A DNA stretch of 64,000 bases from CAZEAP01 sp964510315 (GTDB lineage Bacteria; Planctomycetota; Brocadiia; SM23-32). Where the stretch lies: assembly GCA_964510315.1 (NCBI GenBank), contig CAZEAP010000001.1:186001-250000 (forward strand), written 5' to 3'. Every line of letters begins with the position of its first letter. The stretch's first letter is position 1. Shown piece by piece: positions 41,851 through 51,330 of this stretch. The notes beneath the pieces are model-generated. The model was not told where the DNA came from, did no database searches, and was given only the letters and a program-made list of their open reading frames with translations. Made by a program: the position numbers and the translations under genes.

Positions 41851-42667
41851 GGTTGTACTCCTCCACGCGCGGTCGCAGGAAGTCGACGGCCCGACGAGCG
41901 GCGGTGTCCGGATCGGGTTCCGGCAGTATCTCCACCGATATCCAGCCGTCCCATCCCGCCCGCCGCAGAGCCGCGAAGACGGCGTCGAAGTCCGTATGCC
42001 CCTCGCCGGGGGCCAGGCGGTTCGAGTCGGCGAAATGGACGTACTTGATCCTCTCGGCGTGGCGCTCCAGTTCTCCCGCGACCGAGGGGTCCTCGATGTT
42101 CATGTGGAACAGGTCGGGCATGAGGCCGAGGTTGGGCGCTCCGACCTTCTCCAGCAGCTCCGCCGCCTCACCCACCGAGTTGACGAAATTGATCTCGTAG
42201 CGGTTCACCGGCTCCAGGATGAGCGTTACGCCCTTCGGCGCCGCGTAGGCGGCGATTCGCCGGGCGACCTCCACGAACCGCTCTTCCGCGTCCTCTTTGC
42301 CTTCGTCCTCCCCGACGAAGCCGCGGGCCCGGCCGATGTTGACCATGGCGTCCAGCTCCGCCGCCAGGTCGATTATCGCCTGGAACACGCGGACGACCTC
42401 TTCGCGTTCGGCCGGGTCGCGGGTGGTGAAGTAAAGGTGGAGCCCGGCGAATACCTGGCCGGTGGAGATGCAGGGACAGCTCAGACCTCGCCGGTCAAGA
42501 AGCCCGCGAAGCCGGTCGAGGTCCACCTGGTCGGCGCTCTCCAGCGCCAGCTCGATTCCGTCGTATGCGAACTCCGCAGCTTTTGTGATGGACTCCTCCA
42601 GTCCGCGCCAGACCACGAAGGCGCTCGGCGGTGCCTGGGACGTGGCGGCCGCGACCGCTACTTTCAT
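41843..42667 (-). CDS. Sugar phosphate isomerase/epimerase (xylose isomerase-like TIM barrel)
   Basis: 274 residues from the ATG at 42667. TIM-barrel features include GIELALES near 38, VNIGRARGFVG, and the metal-site Glu in LILEPVNRYE. The remaining metal-site residues are Asp/His in GLMPDLFHMNIED, His in IKYVHFADSNR and Glu in WISVEIL. These are the AP endonuclease family 2 ligands used by tagatose/psicose 3-epimerase and hydroxypyruvate isomerase relatives. The epimerase-type Glu (EPVNRYEINF) favours a ketose epimerase role, but the substrate is not fixed. It is first in the operon with transketolase. Confidence 0.9.
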   Translation of the reverse strand: MKVAVAAATSQAPPSAFVVWRGLEESITKAAEFAYDGIELALESADQVDLDRLRGLLDRRGLSCPCISTGQVFAGLHLYFTTRDPAEREEVVRVFQAIIDLAAELDAMVNIGRARGFVGEDEGKEDAEERFVEVARRIAAYAAPKGVTLILEPVNRYEINFVNSVGEAAELLEKVGAPNLGLMPDLFHMNIEDPSVAGELERHAERIKYVHFADSNRLAPGEGHTDFDAVFAALRRAGWDGWISVEILPEPDPDTAARRAVDFLRPRVEEYNRG

Positions 42668-42712
42668 TCTCCGGGTTGCTCCACTGAGGGTCCGCCGGGA
42701 ACGCTTCGGCAC

Positions 42713-42740
42713 AGGATAAAGGAACGGAGGTGACTGTCAA
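42713..42740 (-). promoter_or_regulatory. Sigma-70 promoter candidate for the epimerase-transketolase operon
   Basis: Minus strand: TTGACA (42740-42735), a perfect -35 box, a 16 bp spacer, TATCCT (42718-42713), about 46 bp before the ATG at 42667. Confidence 0.6.
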
Positions 42741-42806
42741 GCTTCGGGCCGTTCGGTCGACCCACCTGCAGGCCAACCTCCCGGGGCCCCAACCCGCCCC
42801 GCCCGT

Positions 42807-42835
42807 TTGCCACGCTCCGCGCGGCGCGTTAGTAT
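42807..42835 (+). promoter_or_regulatory. Sigma-70 promoter candidate for the GH4 gene
   Basis: TTGCCA at 42807-42812, 17 bp, TAGTAT at 42830-42835, about 46 bp before the ATG at 42882. It diverges from the epimerase promoter. Confidence 0.5.
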
Positions 42836-42881
42836 CGCCGGGAAAACTGCGTTCCACAACGAAACTACGGGGGGACGTCTC

Positions 42882-44258
42882 ATGGCCGGCCGACCGGCGG
42901 AGAACAGAGAGGTGCAGCTCACCTTCATCGGCGGGGGCAGCCGGAACTGGGCGCCCGGCATCATGGCGGACCTGGCGCTCTGCCCGCAGCTTTCCGGAGA
43001 ACTGGTCCTCTACGACATCGACTACGCTGCGGCGCGGCAGAACGTCGAACTGGCCCGCGGCATCTTCGATCATCCGGACGCCCGCACGAGCTTCGCCGTG
43101 AGGGCGGAGGAGAAGCTGGAGGACGCGCTCAAGGGCGCGGACCTGGTGATGATCGCCATACAGCCGGGCCCCATCACCATGATGGCCGACGACATCGACA
43201 TCCCGAAGAAATACGGCATCCTCCACACGGTGGGCGACACCGCGGGGCCGGCCGGCCTGGTGCGTGCTCTGCGGTGCATCCCCATCTACCTGGACTACGC
43301 CGAGGCCGTCATGAGCAACTGCCCGGATGCCTGGGTGATGAACTGCACCAATCCGATGGCCGTCTGCGTCGGCGCTCTCTACGCCGTCGCGCCGGAGATC
43401 AAGGCGTTCGGCTACTGCCACGAGGTCTTCCACACCCAGCGCCACCTGGCGGACCTGGTGGAGGAACACTTCGACGTGGAGTCCTGCGACCGCCGGGAGA
43501 TACGCATTCACTCCTGCGGTGTGAATCACTTTACTGTAGCTACGTCGGCGACCTGGCGCGGCGAGCCGCTCTTCCCGCTGCTGTACGAGCGCATGTCGGA
43601 GGGGGGTTTTTTCGCCGACCGCACGGCCCTGGCGACGGTGCGCGTCGAGAAGGAGCGATGGTTCGAGACCGATCATCTGGTGGCCTACGACCTGCTGCGG
43701 CGCTTCGGCGTTTTCGGCGCCGCCGGGGACCGCCACCTGGTGGAGTTCGTGCCGTGGTATCTCGGCAGCAGGGAGGCCCTTCACCGGTGGGGAGTGGTGT
43801 GCACGCCCTCCCGCTTCCGGCTGGAGAAGCACGACCACCAGCGTGAAGGGAAGCCGACGCCGCCGGAGCACCTCGAACCGTCGGGGGGGGAGAACCTGGA
43901 GCAGTTCCTCGCCCTGCTCGGCCTGGGCGACCTGGACACCAGCACCAACATCCCCAACCGTGGACAGATACCGGGCCTGACCGACGGGGCCGTGCTGGAA
44001 TCCAACGTGCGGTTCCGGCGGGACGCGCTGGAGCCGCTGGCGGCCGACCCGCTGCCCGCCATGGCCAACGCCCTCCAGCAGCGAATCGTCCACATACACA
44101 ATGCCACGCTGGAGGCCGGAATCCTGCGCGACAAGGACACGGCCGTCCAGGCGCTGCTCATGGACCCCCTGGTGCGGCTGTCCACGGACAGGGCAGTTGA
44201 GCTGCTGGACGAGATGATGGAGGCCACCAGGGAGCTGCTCCCCGGCTGGGACCTGTGA
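42882..44258 (+). CDS. Glycoside hydrolase family 4 (NAD/Mn-dependent)
   Basis: 458 residues. The NAD-binding fold starts at LTFIGGGSRNWAPGI. Mn and substrate residues are in MNCTNPM (Asn154-Asn157), GYCHEV (Cys179, His180) and GVNHFT (His216). GH4 enzymes cleave alpha- or beta-glycosides through transient oxidation at C3 and include alpha-galactosidases, alpha-glucuronidases and 6-phospho-glucosidases. GYCHE with GVNHFT points to the alpha-galactosidase/glucuronidase-like branch rather than phospho-glycosidases, but this is not decisive. The ATG at 42882 follows GGGGGGA. Confidence 0.93.
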   Translation: MAGRPAENREVQLTFIGGGSRNWAPGIMADLALCPQLSGELVLYDIDYAAARQNVELARGIFDHPDARTSFAVRAEEKLEDALKGADLVMIAIQPGPITMMADDIDIPKKYGILHTVGDTAGPAGLVRALRCIPIYLDYAEAVMSNCPDAWVMNCTNPMAVCVGALYAVAPEIKAFGYCHEVFHTQRHLADLVEEHFDVESCDRREIRIHSCGVNHFTVATSATWRGEPLFPLLYERMSEGGFFADRTALATVRVEKERWFETDHLVAYDLLRRFGVFGAAGDRHLVEFVPWYLGSREALHRWGVVCTPSRFRLEKHDHQREGKPTPPEHLEPSGGENLEQFLALLGLGDLDTSTNIPNRGQIPGLTDGAVLESNVRFRRDALEPLAADPLPAMANALQQRIVHIHNATLEAGILRDKDTAVQALLMDPLVRLSTDRAVELLDEMMEATRELLPGWDL

Positions 44259-44279
44259 GGGGGGCCGAAGCCGCGCGTC

Positions 44280-45662
44280 TCATCGGATGACGGCGGCGTA
44301 TTGGCCGTCGCCGGGCGGTTCCAGCGTAACCGTCGCGCCACCTTTGACCGGCTCCGCCTCTCCCCATGAGCCCTCGGCCAGGCTGTACCACCGCAGCTCC
44401 AGTTCGCCGTCCGCCTCTTCGAGGTTCAGCGCCGTCTCCCCGCCGTCCGGCAGGTAGAGCGCATAGGCCCTTCCGGGGTCCGCCAGGCAATAGGCACTCT
44501 CACCTTCGGTGCCGGAGACCAGGTCCGGGTGGGGCTCACAGTCGACTACCCCGACGGCGTCGGTGACCTGGCGCGCCGCCTTGATGTGAGGCCGGGCCAG
44601 CTCCCCGATGCCCAGCCCGCTGGGCGGGCGGTGGAAGCGGGCGGAGGCGCACCCGGCGAAGACGCTGCGCCAGAAGCGGCGGAGGCCGTTGCGGGTGTTC
44701 CCGTGGCGGCCTCCATCGGCGCCATAGACCTTGACGTTGTTCATCGGCCGGGGCGCTGCAGCAAGGCGTGCCCGGGCCTCCAGGGCGTTTTCGTAATGTT
44801 GGCGGCCGGTCTGGTGGTTGTTCTGGGAGATGTCGACGAAGCTGTAGAGTTCGGGATGGTCGAAGGTCGCCCGGTGCATGGGGTGCTCCAGGTCGTGGGG
44901 GTCCCACATTTCGGTGACGTGAACCTTCTTACCCGCCTTTTCGGCGGCCTTGCGGATGTAACCGGCCCAGTAGGCGCCCCATTCGGCGGTCACCGAAGTT
45001 TCGTTGTCGATGCAGTAGAGCACGTGGTCGCATTCCAGGGAGTGGGAGAGCAGTCGGTCAACGAACAGCCGCTGGTACTTCAGCACGATCATGCGGTTGT
45101 TCTCGGTCGGCACCGACTGGAAGAAGTTGTTCTCCGTCTTCACCGGATGGCTGTCCACGGCGGTCGGCAGGGCCGTGTCGGCGGCCGTGTAGTTGGAGTT
45201 GTTCTTGGGATTGAAGGGGTTGCGCTCCCAGTTCTCCCGGTAGAAGTCAAAGGTGGCCCACACCTCCACCTGCACGATGACGTCACGCCTTGCCGTCTCC
45301 TCCAGGAACTGGGCGAATCGGTTCCAGTACTCCTCGTTGGGCCGGGTCAGGTCGTAGAGGTGGTCTTCCCGGCGGAACGGCTGGACGTTGCCCTCATCCC
45401 GGCTGGACATGGTGCAGCGGACGTAGTTGCCGCCCGCGTCCACCAGTCGATCCAATTCTTTGGCCGTGTTCGGCACCTGGAAAAGGTTGTCTTCAACCGA
45501 TCCTCCCAGCAGAAGCGCGGGCCGACCATCGTACTGCCAGTATCGGGGATTCGGGGGATATATAGCGATCCCTTCGACTTCTTGCGCGGAGCCGCCCATG
45601 GCGGACCCTCCAATGGCGAGCAGAATGCTGAGTTCGAGCAGCCTGGCTATGGAGATGGACAT
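44280..45662 (-). CDS. Secreted TIM-barrel glycoside hydrolase-like protein (DUF4038-like)
   Basis: 460 residues. A signal peptide ends near GGSAQEVEG. The following barrel has the collagenase-associated/DUF4038-like pattern: YDGRPALLLGGSVEDNLFQ, LVDAGGNYVRCTM, IVQVEVWATFDFY and VLYCIDNETSVTAEWG. The Glu of CIDNETS fits the usual acid/base position after an Asn. A C-terminal beta domain (LRWYSLAEGSWGEAEPV) resembles the putative collagen-binding domain. The substrate is unknown; the context suggests a glycan. It converges on GH4 and diverges from the MFS transporter with 120 bp between. Confidence 0.78.
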   Translation of the reverse strand: MSISIARLLELSILLAIGGSAMGGSAQEVEGIAIYPPNPRYWQYDGRPALLLGGSVEDNLFQVPNTAKELDRLVDAGGNYVRCTMSSRDEGNVQPFRREDHLYDLTRPNEEYWNRFAQFLEETARRDVIVQVEVWATFDFYRENWERNPFNPKNNSNYTAADTALPTAVDSHPVKTENNFFQSVPTENNRMIVLKYQRLFVDRLLSHSLECDHVLYCIDNETSVTAEWGAYWAGYIRKAAEKAGKKVHVTEMWDPHDLEHPMHRATFDHPELYSFVDISQNNHQTGRQHYENALEARARLAAAPRPMNNVKVYGADGGRHGNTRNGLRRFWRSVFAGCASARFHRPPSGLGIGELARPHIKAARQVTDAVGVVDCEPHPDLVSGTEGESAYCLADPGRAYALYLPDGGETALNLEEADGELELRWYSLAEGSWGEAEPVKGGATVTLEPPGDGQYAAVIR

Positions 45663-45782
45663 GCGAATCCTCGATTGTGGAACGTCTGGGCCGTCTTGTC
45701 AAAGTCCCGCTCCGGTCGCACCTTGGAATGCTCTCCGATATACTCACTCGCCATTGCTGCAAAAGAGGCAAGCGGGAGCGAG

Positions 45783-46985
45783 ATGAAACATCTACGCGTA
45801 CAGGGAACGCTTCTGCTGGTGCTTCTGGGACTCGGGGCCATGGGTCCGCCGCTCGTGGGGGCGCTGCGGGAGGCCGTGCAGGAGGCGGCCGGCATCAGCC
45901 GTTCGCAGTTGGGCCTGTGGATTTTCCTGGTAGGGCTGGCGGGCAGTGTTATCGGGCTGGCCCTGGCCGTCGTCCTCCGGAGCACCGACCGGGTGACGTT
46001 CGCTCGCGCCGGCACTGCGCTGCTGGCGGTGGCGTGTTTTCTGTTTGCGGCCGTGAAGCCCGCACCGGGCCTCGCCCTGGTTCCCGTCGCTTTGGGCTGG
46101 TGGACCCTGGCGGTGGCCCGTCCGATGGCGCTCGCATCAAACGGCATGTTCGCTGACCTGTGGGAATCCTCACCGCACACGGGAATGATCATCCTCCATG
46201 CGGCGAATTCCGTGGGCAAGCTGGGCGCCCCGCTTGTGGTGCTGCTTCTGGGAACCACCCTGAGGTGGACCGGGCTGATCTACGGGGTCGCCTTCGGTCT
46301 GCTCGCGCTCTATTCGATCGCCTGGCCCGGCGCCAGCGTCGAGTACCTCCAGCGCGCGGAAAGGCGCCGGGACGGCCGCAGGGCACCGGGACTGCCGCGA
46401 GACCCGCTGCTGTGGCTCTGCGTCATCCAATTCGGCTTCATCGCCGGCGCCGAGGGCGGGGCGACGGCCATACTGGGGAGCTTTGCGGCGGAGCTTCGTC
46501 CCGTGCCGGTGGACTGGGTGCCGGCGGCGCGCTGGCCGGCGGTGGCCATCATGGTCATGCTCGCCGGCATAGTGGCCGGGCGGGTGGTCTTCGCCTTGAT
46601 CTCGGTCAATCTCTCCCCGCGTCGCATAATCGCCACGTGTCTTTTCTGCGGACTGTTCGCCGTGCCGGCCGTGTTGCTGGAGCCGGCGTGGCTCTACCTG
46701 CCCGCCCTGTTCGCGACGGGCATCTGCTTCAGCGCCACCTGGCCGGCCTTTTTCGGGCTCTGCGCCCACGCCTTCCCCGCCGAGAGGACATTTCTCTCCT
46801 TTGCGGGCGCGTTCTTCACGTGGCTGGGCATCAACGCCGGCATCTACCTCTCCAGCGCAGTGGGGCAGGTGGACTACCGGCTTCCGGCGGCCTTCCTCGT
46901 CAGCGTCGCGCTGATGCTTCCTTTCGTCCTGTTCCTTTTCGTCAGTTCGGCCGGCCGCGGGCTCCGTGTCGTGAGCAACGCTTGA
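45783..46985 (+). CDS. MFS transporter
   Basis: 400 residues with about 12 transmembrane helices. Loop motifs include SQLGLWIFLVGLAGSVIG and AARWPAVAIMVMLAGIVAGR. There are long charged loops after helix 6 (YLQRAERRRDGRRAPGLP). The ATG at 45783 follows GGGAG; TATACT at 45739-45744 may be its -10 box with a poor -35. It is flanked by glycosidase genes, so it probably carries a sugar or oligosaccharide. The transport direction cannot be told. Confidence 0.85.
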   Translation: MKHLRVQGTLLLVLLGLGAMGPPLVGALREAVQEAAGISRSQLGLWIFLVGLAGSVIGLALAVVLRSTDRVTFARAGTALLAVACFLFAAVKPAPGLALVPVALGWWTLAVARPMALASNGMFADLWESSPHTGMIILHAANSVGKLGAPLVVLLLGTTLRWTGLIYGVAFGLLALYSIAWPGASVEYLQRAERRRDGRRAPGLPRDPLLWLCVIQFGFIAGAEGGATAILGSFAAELRPVPVDWVPAARWPAVAIMVMLAGIVAGRVVFALISVNLSPRRIIATCLFCGLFAVPAVLLEPAWLYLPALFATGICFSATWPAFFGLCAHAFPAERTFLSFAGAFFTWLGINAGIYLSSAVGQVDYRLPAAFLVSVALMLPFVLFLFVSSAGRGLRVVSNA

Positions 46986-47060
46986 CATCCCGGCGGCTCT
47001 GGAACAGAATCCAGATGGGAGAAGCACGTCGACTTTCCAGTGACTCATCAGGGGGCAGCC

Positions 47061-48632
47061 ATGGCGGAAGAAGAATGGACGAAAGTGGCCGATGAGGAAG
47101 AACTAAAGGAAGGGGAGCCCACCTCCGTGAAAGTGGGCAAGAAGTCCGTGATGCTCGTGAAGATCGAGGGGGAAATCCACGCCTGCGGCGGCAAGTGCAC
47201 CCACTACGGGGCGCCGCTGGCCAGGGGCCTGCTCCACGACCACACGATCACGTGCCCCTGGCACTCGGCGCGCTTCGACGTCCGCTCCGGGGACATGGTC
47301 TCCCCGCCGGCACTGGAGGGCGTGGGCTGCTATCCGGTGAAGGTCGACGACGGACAGGTATATCTCGGCCCGCGCCCGGAACCGGAGCCCCCGGAGATCC
47401 AGGGCGAGGACGACCGGACCTTCGTCATCGTTGGCGCCGGTGCGGCGGGCAATGCGGCCGCCGAGACCCTCCGCAGGGAAGGGTTCGCCGGTCGGCTCGT
47501 CATGATCACCGCCGAACCGGACAGGCCCTACGACCGGCCCACGCTCTCGAAAGAGTTCCTTGGGGGCGAGGCGCCGAAAAGCTGGCTCCCGCTGCACAGC
47601 GAGGAGTTCTACGAACTGCGGAAGGTGGAACTGCTGACCGAGCGCAGGGTCACCGGACTGGACCCCGAGGGCAAGACGCTGACCTTCCGGGACGGCGAGC
47701 GCCTTGCCTTCGACAAGGCCCTCCTGGCCACAGGCGGCGTCCCGCGCCGCCTGGACGTGCCGGGGGCCGATTTTGAGGATTGTTTCCTGCTCCGCAGCAA
47801 GGCCGACGCGCAGGCCATCGTCGAGAAACTGGAGGAAGCCGAGCAGGTCGTGGTCGTGGGGGCCGGCTTCATCGGCATGGAGGCGGCCTCGGCGCTGAGG
47901 GAGCGGGATATCGAGGTCCATGTGATTGCCCCCGAGGATGTCCCCATGGCCCGGCTCTTCGGGGATGAAGTCGGTCGCTGGCTGCACGAACTCCATTGCT
48001 CCGAGGGCGTCTTCTTCCACATGGGCAGCACAGTGGAGGAATTCACCGGGGACGATTTCCTGGAAGGCGTCCGGCTTTCCGACGGCACGTCTCTATCGGC
48101 CGACGTGGCTATCATCGGCGTCGGCATCCGGCCCGCAACCGATTACCTGGAAGAGACCGGCCTGCTGGAGGACGGGGCCGTTCCGGTGGACGGGACCTTG
48201 CAGACCGAGGTAGAGGACATCTACGCGGCGGGCGACATCGCCCTGGTCCCGCTGCCGGGCGACGGTGAACGCCGGCGCGTGGAGCACTGGGTCGTCGCCG
48301 AAAGGCAGGGCCAGCACGCCGCCAGGGCAATGCTCGGCGAGGATTCACCGTACGAGGAACTGCCTTTCTTCTGGACCATGCAGCACGGCGTTTCCCTGAA
48401 GTACGTGGGATACGGCCGCGGGTACGACGCCACCGCCCTCCGGGGGTCTATTGATGACGGAGAGTTCATCGTCGGTTACTACGCCGACGGAGCGCTCAAC
48501 GCGGCCTCAGGGGCGGGACCGGGCGCCGACATCATCACGGTGGCCGAGGTTCTGCAGAAAGGCGGCAGCATAGAGGCGGAAAGTTTCGAGGACGAGGAAA
48601 CCGACCTTTCGGAGTTTCTCCCGGAGGATTGA
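47061..48632 (+). CDS. Rieske [2Fe-2S] protein fused to FAD-dependent oxidoreductase (AIF-like)
   Basis: 523 residues. The N-terminal Rieske domain has Cys46-Thr-His48 and Cys65-x2-His68 (KCTHYGAPLARG, TCPWHSARFD). The flavoprotein domain begins at FVIVGAGAAGNAAAETLRRE, with NAD-binding VVVGAGFIGMEAASAL and AAGDIALVPL. This layout matches AIFM3-like and rhizobial/planctomycete nitrite-reductase-type fused reductases. It probably passes electrons from NAD(P)H through FAD to the Rieske centre and on to an unknown acceptor. The ATG at 47061 follows GGGGG; the GTG at 47040 is in frame but weaker. Confidence 0.92.
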   Translation: MAEEEWTKVADEEELKEGEPTSVKVGKKSVMLVKIEGEIHACGGKCTHYGAPLARGLLHDHTITCPWHSARFDVRSGDMVSPPALEGVGCYPVKVDDGQVYLGPRPEPEPPEIQGEDDRTFVIVGAGAAGNAAAETLRREGFAGRLVMITAEPDRPYDRPTLSKEFLGGEAPKSWLPLHSEEFYELRKVELLTERRVTGLDPEGKTLTFRDGERLAFDKALLATGGVPRRLDVPGADFEDCFLLRSKADAQAIVEKLEEAEQVVVVGAGFIGMEAASALRERDIEVHVIAPEDVPMARLFGDEVGRWLHELHCSEGVFFHMGSTVEEFTGDDFLEGVRLSDGTSLSADVAIIGVGIRPATDYLEETGLLEDGAVPVDGTLQTEVEDIYAAGDIALVPLPGDGERRRVEHWVVAERQGQHAARAMLGEDSPYEELPFFWTMQHGVSLKYVGYGRGYDATALRGSIDDGEFIVGYYADGALNAASGAGPGADIITVAEVLQKGGSIEAESFEDEETDLSEFLPED

Positions 48633-48697
48633 GAGCGAAAGCGCATCTGCCGGCCCGTTTCAGCGGACCCTGACCCATCGTAAGGAGAGCGCACCAG

Positions 48698-49621
48698 ATG
48701 CCGAAGAGCAGCCTTTTCCGTCGCTTTGAGGACAACCCGATCATTGGACCCGGCGACGTGCCGGGTGCCAACAGCATCTACAACAGCGCCGTGGTGCCGT
48801 TCGAAGGCGGTTATGCCGGCGTGTTCCGCGTGGACGGGCGCGACCTGATGCAGTGGCTCCACGTGGGGTTCAGCCAGGACGGGCTCCGGTGGGAGCTGGA
48901 GCCGGAGCCGTTCGAGCTGGACTTCGGGGACGTGGACGTGCAGATGCGCCCCGGCGGTTACGACCCCCGCGTCATCCCGCTGGAGGGCACCTACTACGTG
49001 GTGTGGTGCGCCCCCTACCACGGTCCGACGCTGGCCCTCGCGAAAACGGATGACTTTAAGAACTTCCGGTTCATCTGCAACGCGGTTCCGCCCTATAACC
49101 GCAACGGCGTCCTGTTCCCGCGCAGGATCAACGGCAAATACTACCTCCTGCACCGGCCCAGCGACCGCGGGCACACGCCCTTCGGCGACATCTTCATCTG
49201 CGAGAGCGAGGACCTGGTGCACTGGGGCAGACACCGCTTCGTGATGGGCCCGACCGAGAGGTGGCAGGGCACCAAGATAGGCGCCGGGCCCGTGCCCATC
49301 GAGACCGACGAAGGGTGGCTGATGATCTACCACGGCGTCATCACCAAGTGCAACGGGTTCATCTACTCGGTGGGGGCGGCGCTGCTCGACCTGGAGGAGC
49401 CCTGGCGGGTGCTCTACCGGACGCGCCCCTACCTGATGAGCCCCGAGGCCGACTACGAACGGGTCGGGGACGTGCCCAACGTCGTCTTCCCCTGCGCCGC
49501 GACCGTTGACGATGCGACGCGCGAGCTGACCCTCTACTACGGCGGCGCCGATACCTACGTATGCGCCGCCCATGCCGACCTGGACGAAATCGTTCAGTTC
49601 ACCATGGAGAACAGCTACTGA
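48698..49621 (+). CDS. GH130-like glycosidase/phosphorylase
   Basis: 307 residues forming a five-bladed beta-propeller. Characteristic segments are FEDNPIIGPGD, YNSAVVPFEGGYAGVFR, YDPRVIPLEGTYYVVW, GAGPVPIETDEGWLMIYHGV and VVFPCAATV followed by LTLYYGGADTYV. GH130 enzymes phosphorolyse beta-mannosyl-glucose or mannooligosaccharides, while some are hydrolases. The GAGPP/IYHG elements fit the family; substrate not determined. An ATG with GGAGAG upstream starts it. It precedes an uncharacterised propeller-like protein by 103 bp. Confidence 0.9.
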   Translation: MPKSSLFRRFEDNPIIGPGDVPGANSIYNSAVVPFEGGYAGVFRVDGRDLMQWLHVGFSQDGLRWELEPEPFELDFGDVDVQMRPGGYDPRVIPLEGTYYVVWCAPYHGPTLALAKTDDFKNFRFICNAVPPYNRNGVLFPRRINGKYYLLHRPSDRGHTPFGDIFICESEDLVHWGRHRFVMGPTERWQGTKIGAGPVPIETDEGWLMIYHGVITKCNGFIYSVGAALLDLEEPWRVLYRTRPYLMSPEADYERVGDVPNVVFPCAATVDDATRELTLYYGGADTYVCAAHADLDEIVQFTMENSY

Positions 49622-49724
49622 GCCGGAGAAGGCCATCTGCCGAGTGCGGCCTTTCCTCCGCCCCGGCTCAGCAAGAGACGCAGCCACGGCGGATTCTGCT
49701 TCGTTCTCCCACGGAGTAAGGCTG

Positions 49725-51122
49725 ATGCATCACCGTGAGGCACCCGACGAGCACCGGAACATCAGCGGCGTTTTTCCCCATCTGGCCCTGGAGGCCGACC
49801 TCGGACCGCCGCGCTCGGAGTGCGGAGTCGGCGCCCTCATGCCGTGGGCCGGCAGGCTCTGGCTGGTCACCTACGTGTCCCACAAGAAGGGATCGGGCAC
49901 CGGGACGGGGCTCTACGAGATCGCCCCGGATTTCAACATGGTGAAGCGGCCGGAAAGCCATCCCGGCACCTACACCAACCGCTACGTCCACCTGCCGTCC
50001 AACCAGCTTTTCATCGGTCCACACGTCATCGACTCCGAACGGAACGTACGCACCGTGGAGGAGTTCTTCGACGTCCGGGTCTGCTCCACCTTTGCCCACC
50101 TGGAGGACCCGGAGGACAAGGTGCACGTCCTCGGCATGGAGGGCGAGTTCTACGAGATGGACGTGCACACCCTCGAGACGAACCGGCTGGCGGACCTGAC
50201 CGAGGTTCTCGGAATTGGCGACTACCACCGCGCGCACTTCAAGGCCGGGTGGTGTGCGTTCGATCGCGTGGTCGTGGCCAACAACACGTACGACGGTATG
50301 GACGTGGAGGAGGGCAGCGGCCAGGGCCGCCTCGCCGAGTGGGACGGTGAGAGGTGGGAGGTGCTGGAACGCACGGCCTTCGTGGAGGTGACCAGCCGGG
50401 GGACTTTCGGCGGAACCATGTTCGCCACCGGCTGGGACCGGGCTTCGGCCATCCTGAAGGTCTACACCGGGGGCGACGACACCTGGCGCACCTACCGGCT
50501 GCCAAAGGCCAGCCACACCTACGACCACATGTGGCAGACCGAATGGCCGCGCATCCGGGAGACCGAACACGAGCGGTTTTTGATGGACTGCCACGGCACG
50601 TTCTACCAGCTCAGCCCGTGGGCCTACGGCGGCCGCGTCTGGGGCGTGCTGCCCGTCTGCCGGCACCTGTGGGTGTTGGGGGATTTCTGTTCGTGGCGCG
50701 GCCTGCTGGTGTTGGGCGCCGACAACGCCAGCCCCAGCCAGGGAGCCAATCCCCTCACCGCCGAGCCGCAGAGCGGCCTGTGGTTCGGCAAGACCGACGA
50801 CCTGTGGGCCTTCGGCAAGCCGGCCGGCTGGGGCGGCCCCTGGTGGGAGACGCCCGTCAGCTCCGGTGAACCCTCCGATCCCTACCTGATGACGGGGTTC
50901 GACCGAAAAGTGCTGCACCTGGCCCACGCGGCGGACCGGGAAGTCAGCTTCCAGGTGGAGGTGGACTTCCAGGGCTGCGGCGCGTGGCACCGCTACGAGA
51001 CCCTCCGGGTGCCGCCCGACGGCTACGCGCATCACGAGTTCCCCGCGGCCTTCAGCGCACACTGGGTGCGCCTGAAGGCGGATGCCGACTGCGTTGCCAC
51101 GGCGCAGTTGACCTACACCTGA
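49725..51122 (+). CDS. Uncharacterised protein, probably beta-propeller, beside GH130-like gene
   Basis: 465 residues from the ATG at 49725, preceded by GGAG. There is no signal peptide. Repeated short strands ending in W/Y-rich turns (LWLVTYVSHKKGSGTGTGLY, WCAFDRVVVANNTYDGMD, LWFGKTDDLWAFGKPAG) suggest a beta-propeller or WD-like fold. A C-terminal jelly-roll-like segment (VSFQVEVDFQGCGAWHRYE) could bind carbohydrate. I do not recognise the family. It follows the GH130-like gene in the same direction, so it may act on the same glycan. Confidence 0.7.
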   Translation: MHHREAPDEHRNISGVFPHLALEADLGPPRSECGVGALMPWAGRLWLVTYVSHKKGSGTGTGLYEIAPDFNMVKRPESHPGTYTNRYVHLPSNQLFIGPHVIDSERNVRTVEEFFDVRVCSTFAHLEDPEDKVHVLGMEGEFYEMDVHTLETNRLADLTEVLGIGDYHRAHFKAGWCAFDRVVVANNTYDGMDVEEGSGQGRLAEWDGERWEVLERTAFVEVTSRGTFGGTMFATGWDRASAILKVYTGGDDTWRTYRLPKASHTYDHMWQTEWPRIRETEHERFLMDCHGTFYQLSPWAYGGRVWGVLPVCRHLWVLGDFCSWRGLLVLGADNASPSQGANPLTAEPQSGLWFGKTDDLWAFGKPAGWGGPWWETPVSSGEPSDPYLMTGFDRKVLHLAHAADREVSFQVEVDFQGCGAWHRYETLRVPPDGYAHHEFPAAFSAHWVRLKADADCVATAQLTYT

Positions 51123-51192
51123 TCGCGCGGTTCGCCTGACGTATCCGGCCCGCCTTTGACGGGGCCGCCTGTGCGGCTTACACACGGGGGCC

Positions 51193-51330
51193 GTGGACGA
51201 CATCCACGACCGCATCCCGGGCTGCATGGTGGGCAATGCGATAGGGGACGCCTTTGGCGGACCCATCGAAATGCGCACGGCCGAAGACCTGCGGGAGCCG
51301 GCCGGCGCGACCTGCTCCCTTCCTCCGGTT
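51193..51330 (+). pseudogene. ADP-ribosylglycohydrolase N-terminal fragment
   Basis: From a GTG at 51193 the plus strand reads DRIPGCMVGNAIGDAFGGPI, the signature start of ADP-ribosylglycohydrolase-fold proteins (DRILGCLLGGAIGDALGAP-type). Homology stops after about 38 residues, where the 3' end of the convergent nuclease gene begins. The metal-binding C-terminal DxDS region is absent. It is a remnant of a gene truncated at its 3' end. Confidence 0.6.
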
